In this document: positions 32,801 through 41,728 of the stretch, in pieces
How positions within the stretch are numbered: the stretch's first letter is position 1
Layout of the letters: every line of letters starts with the position of its first letter
Assembly: GCA_007115705.1 (NCBI GenBank)
Contig: QXEO01001808.1
Span: 248,001 to 312,000 of the forward strand
Origin: Dactylis glomerata
Lineage: Eukaryota > Streptophyta > Magnoliopsida > Poales > Poaceae
Length of the DNA: 64,000 nt
Direction of reading: 5' to 3'
Made by a program: the position numbers and the translations under genes
The notes under the pieces: model-generated
Told to the model about the DNA's origin: nothing
What the model saw: only the letters and a program-made list of their open reading frames with translations
The model's database searches: none

Positions 32801-34264
32801 CCTATTCCGCGTGCGGTTTACACGCGCTAGCACGTCTCGGAGTCTGTCGTAGATCGTCATCACTCCGTTCTCGACGTTCACCTTGCATCCATTCTCATCA
32901 AGTCGCCCAATAGAGATGATGTTGTTGCGAAGCCGTGGGATGTAGTAGACTCCGGTGAGTATGCGGTGTTCGCCCGTGAGGCACTCAAATAGGACAGAAC
33001 CTTGCCCACAAACCTCGACAGATGAACCATCACCGAATTTTACCGAGCCTTCAACATTAAGTTCTAGCTCGAGGAATTTCTCCTTGCATCCCGTCATGTG
33101 ATTACTGGCGCCTGTGTCTAGATACCATGACATGTTCTGGTTCCCGGATAACTTCGGTATGACTTTCTTCTCTTGAAGTCGCACCTTCCGGTTAGGTTTT
33201 TCAACCATCGTTTGGGAGAGATTGCAAACTTCGGCCATTAGAAGAGCTGGGCCGTCGTCTTCCTGCTTCGCCAAATTTGCCTTCATCTCCCGCTTGTTAG
33301 GCTCCGGACAATTCTTTGCATAATGACCCATCTCATTGCAGTTGTAGCACTTGACCTTGGACATATCCAAGTTCCGTGGCTTCTGCTCGTTAGATCGGTC
33401 ACCTTTGCCACGCCCTTGTGGCTTGCCTTTTCCTTTGCCTTTGTCGTTGTTCCCGCCGCGCTTTGAGTTGCTCGATCCTTCGCCATCACGCCTTCCTTTG
33501 CTGCTTGGAGCTTCCCAATCAGCACGTGAGTAAAGCAGTTGATCGACGCCTCCTCCCTTGCCTTTCCGATAGCCACGAGAATTTTCTTCCCACGTTCGCA
33601 AGCGCCCGATCGCCTCCGTTATGGTCATGTTCTCGATGTCGGTAAGCTGCTCAAGTGTGCCGATGATGTACGTGAATTTATCAGTCACTGAGCTGAAAAA
33701 CTTCTCCACAATCTCGGCTTCCTCGAGCTTTCCACCAAGCGCGCGGATCTCAGCCACCAAAGTGGTTATTCGCATGGCATAATCGTTCACCGATTCTGTT
33801 TCCTCCATCTGCAACTTGTGAAGTTGGCGCTTTAGCACTTGTGCCCGAGCCTTCGTGACGCGATCTTCTCCGATCCTCATCTCCTTGAGTGCTTCCCACG
33901 CCTCTCTTGCCGTCTCGAACTCCGCCAATGACATCAGCACGGAATCCGGCACGGACTGGGCTATGGCGGCCATGGCACCTTCGTCGCACTCCTCGTCGAT
34001 CTCGTCGTCGGTGATTGCCTGCCACACTCGGAGCTGTCGAAGAATAATCTTCATCTTCACCGACCAAACACCGTAGTTGGAGTCGGTAAGCTGCGGGTAC
34101 TGCACAGGGATATTGCGATGCACCATCACGTTGGCACCGCTCGCCCCGCTGGTTGCTTTCTTTGCCGCCTTCTTCACCTTGCCGCCGTTCTTGTCCGCCT
34201 TGGAGCCGATGTTGTCGCCAGACTTCGAGTTGTCGACGGACTCGACGTCGCTTGTGTCGCCCAT
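29807..34264 (-). CDS. Copia gag-pol polyprotein (1485 aa, intact)
   Basis: This single open frame encodes everything a Copia element needs. Gag spans residues ~50-250 (core ...LTDSNYGVWSVKM), with the zinc knuckle CYNCNEMGHYAKNC at ~305-318. The aspartic protease active site DTGASNHM is at ~382. The integrase zinc region (H...H...CDGC) is at ~515-555, and the core D-D-E residues are in HGDLCGP (~577), TDRGGEF (~641) and VIERRNRT (~676). An acidic Asp/His-rich linker follows at ~830-930. The reverse transcriptase has YVDDLI at ~1165, and RNase H has SDSDMAGD at ~1330 plus SSCEAEY. The start lies 34 bases downstream of the primer site. No stop or frameshift is present, and the length is normal for Copia. 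It probably acts in cytoplasmic virus-like particles and then the nucleus. Confidence 0.95.
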   Translation of the reverse strand: MGDTSDVESVDNSKSGDNIGSKADKNGGKVKKAAKKATSGASGANVMVHRNIPVQYPQLTDSNYGVWSVKMKIILRQLRVWQAITDDEIDEECDEGAMAAIAQSVPDSVLMSLAEFETAREAWEALKEMRIGEDRVTKARAQVLKRQLHKLQMEETESVNDYAMRITTLVAEIRALGGKLEEAEIVEKFFSSVTDKFTYIIGTLEQLTDIENMTITEAIGRLRTWEENSRGYRKGKGGGVDQLLYSRADWEAPSSKGRRDGEGSSNSKRGGNNDKGKGKGKPQGRGKGDRSNEQKPRNLDMSKVKCYNCNEMGHYAKNCPEPNKREMKANLAKQEDDGPALLMAEVCNLSQTMVEKPNRKVRLQEKKVIPKLSGNQNMSWYLDTGASNHMTGCKEKFLELELNVEGSVKFGDGSSVEVCGQGSVLFECLTGEHRILTGVYYIPRLRNNIISIGRLDENGCKVNVENGVMTIYDRLRDVLARVNRTRNRLYILNIEQSQPECWLAKSDDDSWLWHARFGHVNFHALKKMSKMEMVSGMPLIDHVDRVCDGCLIGKQHRAPFPAVSTYRASAALELLHGDLCGPITPATHGGNKYFFLVVDDYSRYMWVVLLRSKDEAFEAFKKLKAATEMEHKLKVRALRTDRGGEFTSNEFNDYCEKIGIKRFLTAPYTPQQNGVIERRNRTVVDMARSLLKSKNMPGAFWGEAVMTAVYLLNRAPTKAVIGKTLYEAIYGRKPNVSHLRTFGCVAHVKTAEPHLSKLADRSTKMVFIGYERNSGTKAYRFYDPHTKRLRVSRDVVFKEKQAWNWSGAADEAPTGNIFTVNFPSDDDAGKDVQMSGDTPNHGDQGDPNHHNADTDDEDASTGEDLGNDDAHDTTHDDHDHHEAQSDDDYHDDGHGHDDYANDMDADDSAPSMPRNSPSSSASTPTQFVSPPSQATTDSSGPRCYKTLKKIYKHAKPVTLDYSGLCLLGVDEPANFVEASKDPSWKHAMDEELKAIESNGTWTLVTRRPNHKPIGLKWVYKLKKDTKGAVVKYKARLVAKGYVQRQGVDYEEVFAPVARLETVRLLLALAAQEEWKVHHMDVKSAFLNGDLTEEVYVEQPIGYEKKGEEEKVYKLKKALYGLKQAPRAWNSKLDQCLVSLGFKRCPLEHAVYTKNSKDSNLLVGVYVDDLIITGNNAQEIEGFKAQMKKKFSMSDLGLLSYYLGIEVKQKSGEISLCQSAYAVKLLDKCGMADCNAVQVPMDQRHKLSKISSNPPVDTTTYRSIVGSLRYLVHTRPDLAYSVGIVSRFMENPTTEHMSAVKKILRYVKCTINLGCTYKKGKEGLILHGYSDSDMAGDVDDRKSTSGMVFYLGPNLISWNSQKQKVVALSSCEAEYIAASTAACQGVWLRRLLADLTKKEVQKVSLKIDNQAAISLCKNPVHHERSKHIDVRFHYIRECVEEGMIEVQHVNTNDQLADILTKSLGKQKFIEMRKKVGVQQMDAKQPG

Positions 34265-34284
34265 CTTCTTCCTCTAGATCGACG

Positions 34285-34298
34285 CGGCTCTGATACCA
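34285..34298 (-). other. Primer binding site (initiator tRNA-Met type)
   Basis: TGGTATCAGAGCCG on the minus strand lies two bases from the 5' LTR. It is the usual Copia primer site complementary to initiator tRNA-Met. Confidence 0.9.
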
Positions 34299-34300
34299 AT

Positions 34301-34804
34301 TGTAGGTTTTGCCTCTTTAGAACCGAACCAATACGGCCAGCTGAGCTAGCTATCCAAGCAAGCAGACAAGCACCTAGATCGATTCCCTTGAGCTGAACGC
34401 GTACGTGAACGAGCTAGCTTGGTCGATCGTCGGAACGTCTCTGCAACTCGGCAACGTACGCAGAACTTGCGATGGAACTTTGCGAACGGAAAAATACGGA
34501 AACGATTTTGGTATTGCCACAGGCCCGTATCGAGCCTGTTTTGCTCTCTTTATTTCTTTTGATGATTTTCGTTGTGTTTACAAGCAGCAGCCCTGACCTG
34601 CTTATATACACGTACAGCCGACCTTGTCACGCCCAACTCGTCTCCGTATCGAAGACCAACACGACGCAACCCGTATGCGATACAAACACCGCAGTCCGGT
34701 TTACAACTCACACGTGAAAACTTTCCTAAATAGAAATCTAGCAAACTTGGTAGGAAAACTATCTAGGACTCTTTGGACCTAAATCAACTAGGTTAACATC
34801 TTCA
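34301..34804 (-). repeat. 5' LTR of the intact Copia
   Basis: This 504-bp TG...CA LTR carries the TATATAAG promoter candidate at 34,602-34,609 on the minus strand. Confidence 0.95.
34602..34609 (-). promoter_or_regulatory. TATA box candidate of the intact Copia
   Basis: TATATAAG lies in the 5' LTR in transcription orientation, about 340 bases upstream of the polyprotein start. Confidence 0.55.
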
Positions 34805-35045
34805 GACACTACTCCAAGTTCGTTGATCAAAGGTTCCATGGTATGCCATGTATCGCTGTAGCACCCGTCATGAAGTGTCTGTGATGGTGAATTTTACGAT
34901 TAACAACTACCCGATGTGAAGGATTCAGCTCCTAACCGCCATGCGTCGCTGACCTCGGGTTTGGGAGTGATCGCTGAGGGCGTATCTACAAGTTGTTGGG
35001 CAACACCTGGTGCACAAACACGGTTTTGCTTGTGTGGCGATGTCT
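34805..35045 (+). pseudogene. Decayed gene-like unit 1, right part
   Basis: This resumes unit 1 directly after the Copia target duplication. GTTGATCAAAGGTTCCATGG aligns with unit 3 at about 40,165. The shared tail GGCGTATCTACAAGTTGTTG closes the unit. Confidence 0.5.
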
Positions 35046-36134
35046 ATGTCAAAACATAAATTATACAGATTAGAATCCTCGTTTGAGTATGACAAAGCAA
35101 AACATAGAAGACCGACAACAAAGTGATTTTATGTGGACTCAGAAAAAGTGGCATGCCATAATCTCACAAGAACACTTTAGAGCTAGTTCTAGGTTGTAGT
35201 AGCTAATTTTCTCTTAACCAAAAAAACCAATGTTCTTTACAGTTCAAACAAGGATTCAGAAGGATGGTTTGTTCTGGGAGAATCTCACGATTTTCCCATG
35301 GACCCCATGATCACTAATTGCTCCGTCCTCGGCCGGGGCGGGAAGATCCCTAGGTTTACGCAGGTGGTAGCGCATGCTATGAAGGAAGGTGGCGAGCGGG
35401 GCGCCAGGTGCTGCAGTCAATGAGCAAGGCACAGGGCGGCGTTTATAGTTCGTCTGCTGCTTTCTGCAGCGCTATGTGGGTTAAGCAGGCAAGGTAGGAT
35501 GTGTCTGTAAAACTTAGGTCGAGAGTTTGCAGTTTGTCTGCGGCGCCACCAAGGTCTTCTACGCGGCACGACTGAAGCATCCAAGCGGGCCTGCGCCCAG
35601 CTGGACGTTGGTCTACCAAATCAGCAATATCATTATCTACTTTTTCCAATCCTTAGTCGATAATGCCTCCTATTCTTATGTAGGACACATGGCGAAACTC
35701 TATGGTTCTTTGTGATGTGTTCTCTTCCTCTGCCCTTTCAGCTTCTCATTTGTTAGATGACATATCTGCTAGACTTCTACTTCATAACACCATTTTCTAG
35801 GTTCATCGCTTGCTATTGTTGTTACCACTGAGCTTTTATATATAGATTTATGAAGACAAAAACATGGGATGGTATAAAAAGATTGAAAAGGGCGCATTCA
35901 TTATTGAGTAGCTAGAGTATTCGTAGATTGAATTAGAAGGTCTTTGGATGCATTGGTGGATATAGATGACAGTGATGAATCCCCTGCCATAAAAGTCGGC
36001 TGTAGAGTTGACCATGATTTGGCCATTTTTTGGCTTCTTGCCACCCGACGACACTGTTGTGGTTGCAGATTAGTTGGTCCGGTGGCTATGGAAGACCTGC
36101 CGAACATGGCGTATGATGAGGTGTGCAATCTGGC
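35046..36134 (+). pseudogene. Decayed gene-like unit 2, left part
   Basis: This is the second tandem unit. A TATA-like GGTATAAAAAG lies at 35,871, about 75 bases before an ATG-led frame that begins MDALVDIDDSDESPAIKVG (35,944). That frame runs through MEDLPNMAYDEVCN up to the CACTA insertion at 36,135 and resumes after it as L-A-I-W-L-C-A-P. I do not recognise the product. Copies 1 and 3 share the same TATA-like box and frame with stops, so a decayed duplicated gene is plausible. Confidence 0.5.
35871..35881 (+). promoter_or_regulatory. TATA-like box shared by the duplicated units
   Basis: GGTATAAAAAG recurs at the same relative place in units 2 and 3 and in the more distant copies near 58,350 and 60,390. 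Activity is unknown. Confidence 0.4.
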
Positions 36135-36154
36135 CACTGGTAGGAAACAGGGCT

Positions 36155-36350
36155 TTAGTACCGGTTCCAGAGGCCCTTTTGTACCGGAAAACAAACCGGT
36201 ACTAAAGATTCGGGACAAAAGGCCCCCCCTCTTTAGTACCGGTTCATTACAAACCGGTATTAAAGGGGCCTCCACGTTGGCTCCCAGGGGAGTGCAGGCT
36301 AGGGACCTTTGGTACCGGTTTGTAACACGAACCGGTACCAAAGGAATTTA
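36155..36350. repeat. Left subterminal repeats of the CACTA
   Basis: Several ACCGGT-centred palindromic repeats (TTTAGTACCGGTTC and its inverse) occur here. In En/Spm relatives such repeats bind the TNPA-type protein. Confidence 0.8.
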
Positions 36351-36644
36351 GGGTTTAGGGTTTTAATTAGGAGGGCTTTTTAGGGGTATCGGACCATTTC
36401 ATCGTACGAGGATCGCGTCGATGCACCAGAAACGTGTTTCGATTTAGGAGTACATGAAGATCAAGGTAATGCATATCAACTTGGTGCATATAATATAACA
36501 CATGTAATTGCATAAGATCGCAAATTAAGTAGTACATGCATGAAGATCGATCTTCATGCATAGTGGTACTCTCCGAGGCATACTATCTATTACATGTAGC
36601 ATAGTGGTATTCTCCGAGTCAAGCTATATATTACATGTAGATCT

Positions 36645-38271
36645 TCATTCATAGTGGTATTCTCCGAAGTTAGGTATGACGTCCCGAAGGAAAAATCCCG
36701 CCAATTCCTCGCCAATTGCTTTGAAGCGGTGCTCGATTGGGAGCCTGTCACGCTTTCTTGCCAACTGTAAAAGAATGAGATTCAAATGAATACATGAGCT
36801 ATGTATATATATATATATCAAATCACAATCAAACAATTATGACTGAAACTTAGCACAAGTTATGGTAACAAAATAAATTTGTGAATATTGTTTTCGTACC
36901 TCTCTATTCCTTTGATTATTCGTTCTCTCGCTGACAATCTTATGGATGTTCTCGCAAACATAGTATCCACATAGATTAGTCCCCTCAGGTTGTTTCGAGT
37001 ATTTCTGTACAAGAATATAATTCAATCAAATAATAATCAAGTATGATAAAGGTGTGTGGACCTAGGTAGTACTACTTACTTTGTTCGCACGCCATATCAG
37101 CTTCGGTTTCCATCCACCGGCCGGATCTTCCTGGATGAACGTTTGCCATACGCTGCCCGACAAAAGAAAATGCATAAAAGAGTTATTAATTTGTTGATAT
37201 CAGGAAATTAACGAAAAAACCGATAAGAATTAAAATTACCTTTTGAGCATATCAAAAGCCGACTTGTATAGTATAGGCTCTTTGTTTAGTGAGTCATAGA
37301 CTTCAACCTCTCCATCGTACATTTTAATGACGATAAGAATAAAGTGGAACCTACGCACGTTTAAATATGCAGTGTCATAGATATAAGTCATCAGTTAAAA
37401 TTTTAACGTATGGTGAGCAAAATAGAATGTGTTATAAGACAGTTACACTTACTTGAAGTTGTAAGGCCAAAGTATTATCTTTTTGTCACGTTGTCGCTTC
37501 AAAAACCTTAGCAAAGTCTCTGGTGTATCCTTGTTGAAGATGGGATCTTCTATGGTTATTTCATGCATTGTATCTGGGTCAATGAACCCAATGTCCGTGA
37601 TTTCATCCCTTTTGCATTCGAGCTTCTTCGATCTGCATAATATAGCGCACAAAAGATAAAATTGAGGATAATTTGCAGACAAAGAATGAGCTGAGCTAAA
37701 GACTTCTCAAATTATATTAATAAATCACTTACAGACAATAGCAACTGATGATAGATTTGTCGATGGCCCGGAGATTGTATAACTGGAAAAGTTCGAGGAA
37801 GTCAACGCTGACAGAGTATTCTTGGAAGTAGTGCTCATCCTTAACTCGCACCATGATACAATCAATCCCTGTCTTTATGGCATTAGTGTACCACACATTC
37901 AAATTACGCATACATGTTGGTAGCGACCTGATATTCTCGACCAGATCTTTCCCTTGAACAAATTGATATACTACTTCAGCCATGGGGTAATCAATTGTGT
38001 TTTGTCGAGAACTTTCAACGGCCTTCTCGTCAAACACCTTGAGCGGGGGGACCGATTGAACGGGTTGTTCTCCGAGCTGGTACACTTGTTTCCTAGTTTT
38101 CGCCGAGACCACCGATTGATCGGGTTTTTTCACCTCCACCATAGCGTCATACGACTTTTCAATAGAACGCCTATAGTCAGATGGCGGCGATGCTGGAGGG
38201 TCATATAGATTCTCAACGGTACGAATAACTTTCACCGGATCTAGAGTCTTCTCAAAAGGTATCTCTGGCAC
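36645..38271 (-). CDS. CACTA-encoded Ulp1-like (C48) cysteine protease, six exons
   Basis: GT-AG junctions on the minus strand give exons 38271-37733, 37632-37453, 37350-37240, 37152-37080, 37004-36900 and 36764-36645. These total 1128 bases, exactly 376 codons including the stop. The C-terminal half resembles the Ulp1/SENP-type protease of plant CACTA elements. A His lies in the WPYNFKFHFILIVI region, an Asp in VYDSLNK, and the nucleophile Cys in GTNLCGYYVCEN. The N-terminal ~150 residues are polar and unrecognised. Such proteins may remove SUMO or process transposase; the role in transposition is unproven. The true start could lie further upstream, and the N-terminus of the full family protein is probably lost. 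Confidence 0.75.
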
Positions 38272-38384
38272 TTTCTTAGCAAAATGGTGGATAAAAATGA
38301 AGATTTATTGGAGTGTGAGAGGTGCAAAATGTTTGGAAATGTGAGAGAGAAGAAGAGAAAATGGATGCAGGGATGATCGGGTGG

Positions 38385-38610
38385 TAGAAATAGGGCAGGG
38401 GTCCTTTAGTACCGGTTCATACTAGGAACCGGTACTAAAGGTTCAGCTCTGGCCCACTAAAAACCTTTAGTACCGGTTCCTATTATGAACCGGTACAAAA
38501 GGCCACATCGAACCGGTACTAACCTTGCTCTCGGCCGGCTGGCGATTGAACCGGTACTAATACACCCTTTAGTACCGGTTCACACGGGAACCGGTACTAA
38601 AGGGGTAGAC
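38385..38610. repeat. Right subterminal repeats of the CACTA
   Basis: At least six ACCGGT-containing repeats alternate in orientation (CCTTTAGTACCGGTTC). They match the left set and can form long hairpins. Confidence 0.8.
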
Positions 38611-38633
38611 CGTTGCCCATTTTTCTACTAGTG

Positions 38634-38880
38634 GGCCATCTGGCTTTGCGCGCCTATCTTGGCGACCCACAAATTACGTTACTCCAAGTGTCACCAACCA
38701 AAGATTTCATGGACTGCCATGCATCGGTGTATCACTTATCGCAAAGTGTATATGATGTTGGATTGAGAAATTTAAGAGCTAATCGATGTGAAAGATTTAG
38801 CTCCTGACCGCCCTATGTTGTTGACCTCTGGTTAGGCAGTGGCTGGTGGGTGCGTATCTACAAGTGAGGACTCGGTGTCT
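38634..38880 (+). pseudogene. Decayed gene-like unit 2, right part
   Basis: This resumes unit 2 after the CACTA. The frame continues ATTWLCAP-like sequence (plus-strand words CATCTGGCTTTGCGCGCC) and aligns with unit 3 at 40,100-40,340. Confidence 0.5.
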
Positions 38881-40400
38881 TGCTGGCGATTGTTCATCGG
38901 TGACTTGATCTGGTACTGTGCCCATGCTGGCGGCAAATGCGACGGAGCAGCGACCCGATCTGGAACTGTACAAGCAATTTCATAACAAAAATTATACATA
39001 TCAGAATCCTCGTTTGAGTATAACAAAGCGAAACACATAATACTGACATCCAAATGATTTGAGTTGATTCAAAAAAAGTGCCATGCCATAATCTCACAAG
39101 AACACCACAGAGCTCAAGTTGCTGCCGGGTTGTAGCTGATTTCTCTCAACTAACAAACCCATGTTCTTTACATGCCAAACAGGGCTTCAGAACAATGGAT
39201 CATTTGGGGAGAATCTCACAATTTCCCCCTCGCTCCCATGATCAGGATGGACCGGGAGGACAAGAAAGGGAAGAGATCCCTTGATATGGGTGTCACAGAC
39301 TGACAACCCAAGTACGGCGGTGTCTTATCCTGCCCCTACCAGCCTCGATATCTCTTCCCCCGTCCGTGGCTGGGACGGGGAAGAGCCTTGGGGTAGCGCA
39401 ACCCATGAAGAAAGGTGTCGATCGTGGCACCAGGTGCTTCAGGCGTCAATGAGCAAGGCACTGCCCGACGTTTACTGTTTTGTGGCTCCATTCAGCATGA
39501 CTATGCATGGAAGCATGTGTCCGCAAAGCCCACCTAGACTTTGCAGTTTGTCCACAGAGCCGCCAAGATCTTTTTTGCGGCACGGCTAAAGCAAGCATGT
39601 AGACTCCCTCCTCCAACTGCACCCTAATTTACTAGGAGAGCAATATCGTTATCTACATTTTGCCACCCGTTTTCTATGATGCCTCCTATTCATATGTATT
39701 ATACACGGCACGACTCTATGGTTATTTGTTTTCCGTTAAGCTTCTTGTTTCTTAGATGTCATATCTACTAGATTTCTACTTCACAACACCAGTTTCTATT
39801 CTCGCTGCTTGTTATTGTTGTTGTCACTTAGCTATTATATATAGATTGATGCAGATTGAAACATGGATGGTATAAAAAGACTGAAAAGGGTGCATTCATT
39901 GTTGAGGGAGTAGCTAGAGTATTTATAGATTGAATTGATATGTCTATGGATGCAGTGGTACTGTGGTAGATGGAGACAACAGTGATGAAGCCCCTGCAAG
40001 AAAAGTTGTCAGTGGAATTGAGCATGATTTGGCTGTTTGGCTTTGTGCCACCCGACGACACTGTTGCAGATGCAGATTAGTCGTCTAAGGAGTTGTGCAA
40101 ACTGGTCGTCTGACTTTGCACTCCTACCTTGGCAACCCCACCAATGACACTATTCCAAATTTGTCGATCAAAGATTTCATGGTCTACCATGCATTGGTGT
40201 AGCACCCATCGTAAAGTGTCTATGATAGTGGATTTGATGACTAACAACTACCTGATGTCAAGGATTCAGCTCCTAACCACCTTGCATCGCTGACGTCGGG
40301 TTAGGGAGTGATCGGTGGGGGCGTATCTACAAGTTGTTGGGCAACACGTGGTGCACAAACACAATTTGGTGATGTCCATGTCAAAATGGTGCACATGACG
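38881..40400 (+). pseudogene. Decayed gene-like unit 3 (uninterrupted copy)
   Basis: This is the only unit without a large insertion, and it serves as the empty-site reference for the Helitron, CACTA and Copia insertions in units 1 and 2. Anchors are GAATCCTCGTTTGAGTA at 39,004, GATGCCTCCTATTCATATG at about 39,680, GGTATAAAAAG at 39,869, and GACACTATTCC at about 40,146. The frame is broken by several stops. The product is unrecognised. Confidence 0.5.
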
Positions 40401-41105
40401 GCTTTGACCTTGGCGATTCAGGGCATTGCAGCAATTTTCTTCTTGCCAATGATGAATTTGCCACCACGAGTCGCCAATCGCTTTGCCGGGACATTTACCT
40501 TTTAATCCTTTATTTTTACTTTAATAATTGGATGTGTGCATTCTTTATGTTTTGCCGCTCTTGACATTATATTGTTATAGAGGTCCGGTATAATTTGGTT
40601 CATTGTCCCTCCCTCCTTTTCTTGTCTGAAACGAAGATGAGGGACACCGTAGTACGGAGTTTTATGTGGTCACTTAGCTACTCTGGTTGTTTTGCTATCA
40701 GTAGCATTGGCCTAAGTGGTAGTTTAGGCCTGTTTTGGTTGTCTCCGATGTCTGTCGCCGTCTAAGGTTTTTCAATAATCAACACAATTCTAGAGGATTT
40801 TTACAATTTCAGAAAAAGTGATGGTTTTTCAAACTTCTCAATGTACTTTAGTGGTTTTTTGAAATTTAATCCGAAAAATACGACGGCAAAAATAATATGC
40901 CCTTATATAGGGACTAGCTATGACAGCGGGTTGATTCGATAAAAAAAAATAAAAAAGTGTGTTGCAGCTGCTTCTCGACTATGATGCCGATTGGACAACA
41001 CGGAGGTGACTAATTCTGGGCAAAAGTTGATGCGACCCATGCCTAGCCCTGGAGAATGGTACATGTTTGTGAACTGAACTGAATTGAATCAAACTCTGCA
41101 TTAAC
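40401..41105. other. Unassigned sequence
   Basis: There is a weak A/T-rich composition with no recognised gene, TIR or LTR. A T-rich stretch lies at 40,500-40,600 and an A-run at 40,942-40,957. Confidence 0.5.
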
Positions 41106-41109
41106 AAGG

Positions 41110-41425
41110 CCGCTTTTCCTCCCCATACTTTTCATATGGTTCATATTTGCCCCCCAAACTTTTTTTGGCTCACTATATCCCCCTAAACTATCACTAATGG
41201 TCCATGTTACCCCCTTAATTTAGGATTTTACTCAGCCAAACAGTGGGCTTATGACCGTATCTTCGCAAATCTGCAATTAATCGCATACAAACACATGACC
41301 ATGACTAATGTGAGCCAAATTTAATGGGTTATAAATATTGTTTAGGGGGATTTATTGAGCCAAGTAAAAGTTTAGGGAGGAAATATGAGCCAAATAAAAA
41401 GTTTAGGGGGCAAAAATAGACTTTG
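41110..41425. mobile_element. MITE-like imperfect inverted repeat
   Basis: The left arm (about 41,115-41,205, with TTTGCCCCCCAAACTTTTTT and TCCCCCTAAACTAT) pairs imperfectly with the right arm (about 41,340-41,422, with AAAGTTTAGGGGGCAAAAATAG). Each arm itself contains two or three related submotifs. No coding sequence or clear target duplication is seen. The superfamily is unassigned. Confidence 0.6.
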
Positions 41426-41563
41426 TTCTTAATGGATAGATTTCTCTATACATGGTTAATCTTCAAGCTATGAATCCTGGCGTGTGTGTTTTGGAGCCAA
41501 CTTGTTTCTCATCTGATGAATGTTCGATGCAGTGTTTGGATGCACTGATAGGTGGAGTGTTTG

Positions 41564-41728
41564 AGCAAACGATTGTGAAACGCCACGCCTTGGGGCGTCG
41601 TTGTATTCAGTATATATAGCGAACCGGATTACATGTCTTGGCTTACAAGTTAGGATCTAAACAGATCAAGCCTAGACTTACGGTACAAGTTATACACTAG
41701 ATTACGTACAAGAGATTATACGTTAACA
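41564..41728 (-). repeat. 3' LTR of the second Copia (165 bp)
   Basis: Minus strand it starts TGTTAACGTATAATC and ends TTTGCT instead of CA. The end is fixed by the primer site in the other copy and by the target duplication. Confidence 0.9.

Larger units (their letters stand above)
29294..34804 (-). mobile_element. Intact Copia LTR retrotransposon (5.5 kb)
   Basis: Two 504-bp LTRs (29,294-29,797 and 34,301-34,804) differ at only four positions by my count. They flank a primer site, one uninterrupted polyprotein and a polypurine tract, all on the minus strand. The 5-bp target duplication GACAC is at 29,289-29,293 and 34,805-34,809. Paralogous unit 3 preserves the empty site (CCAATGACACTATTCC, about 40,140). 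The first base of the left LTR is G instead of the expected T. All parts needed for an autonomous element appear present. Confidence 0.95.
36135..38633 (-). mobile_element. CACTA (En/Spm) element, 2.5 kb, defective
   Basis: On the minus strand it begins CACTAGTAGAAAAATGGGC at 38,633, and on the plus strand CACTGGTAGGAAACAGGGC at 36,135. The 3-bp target duplication GGC is on both sides (36,132-36,134 and 38,634-38,636). Removing the element restores the reading frame of the host unit (N-L-A-I-W-L). Subterminal regions are packed with TTTAGTACCGGTTC repeats in both orientations. It carries an Ulp1-like protease gene but no DDE transposase, so it would depend on a partner for movement. Confidence 0.95.
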
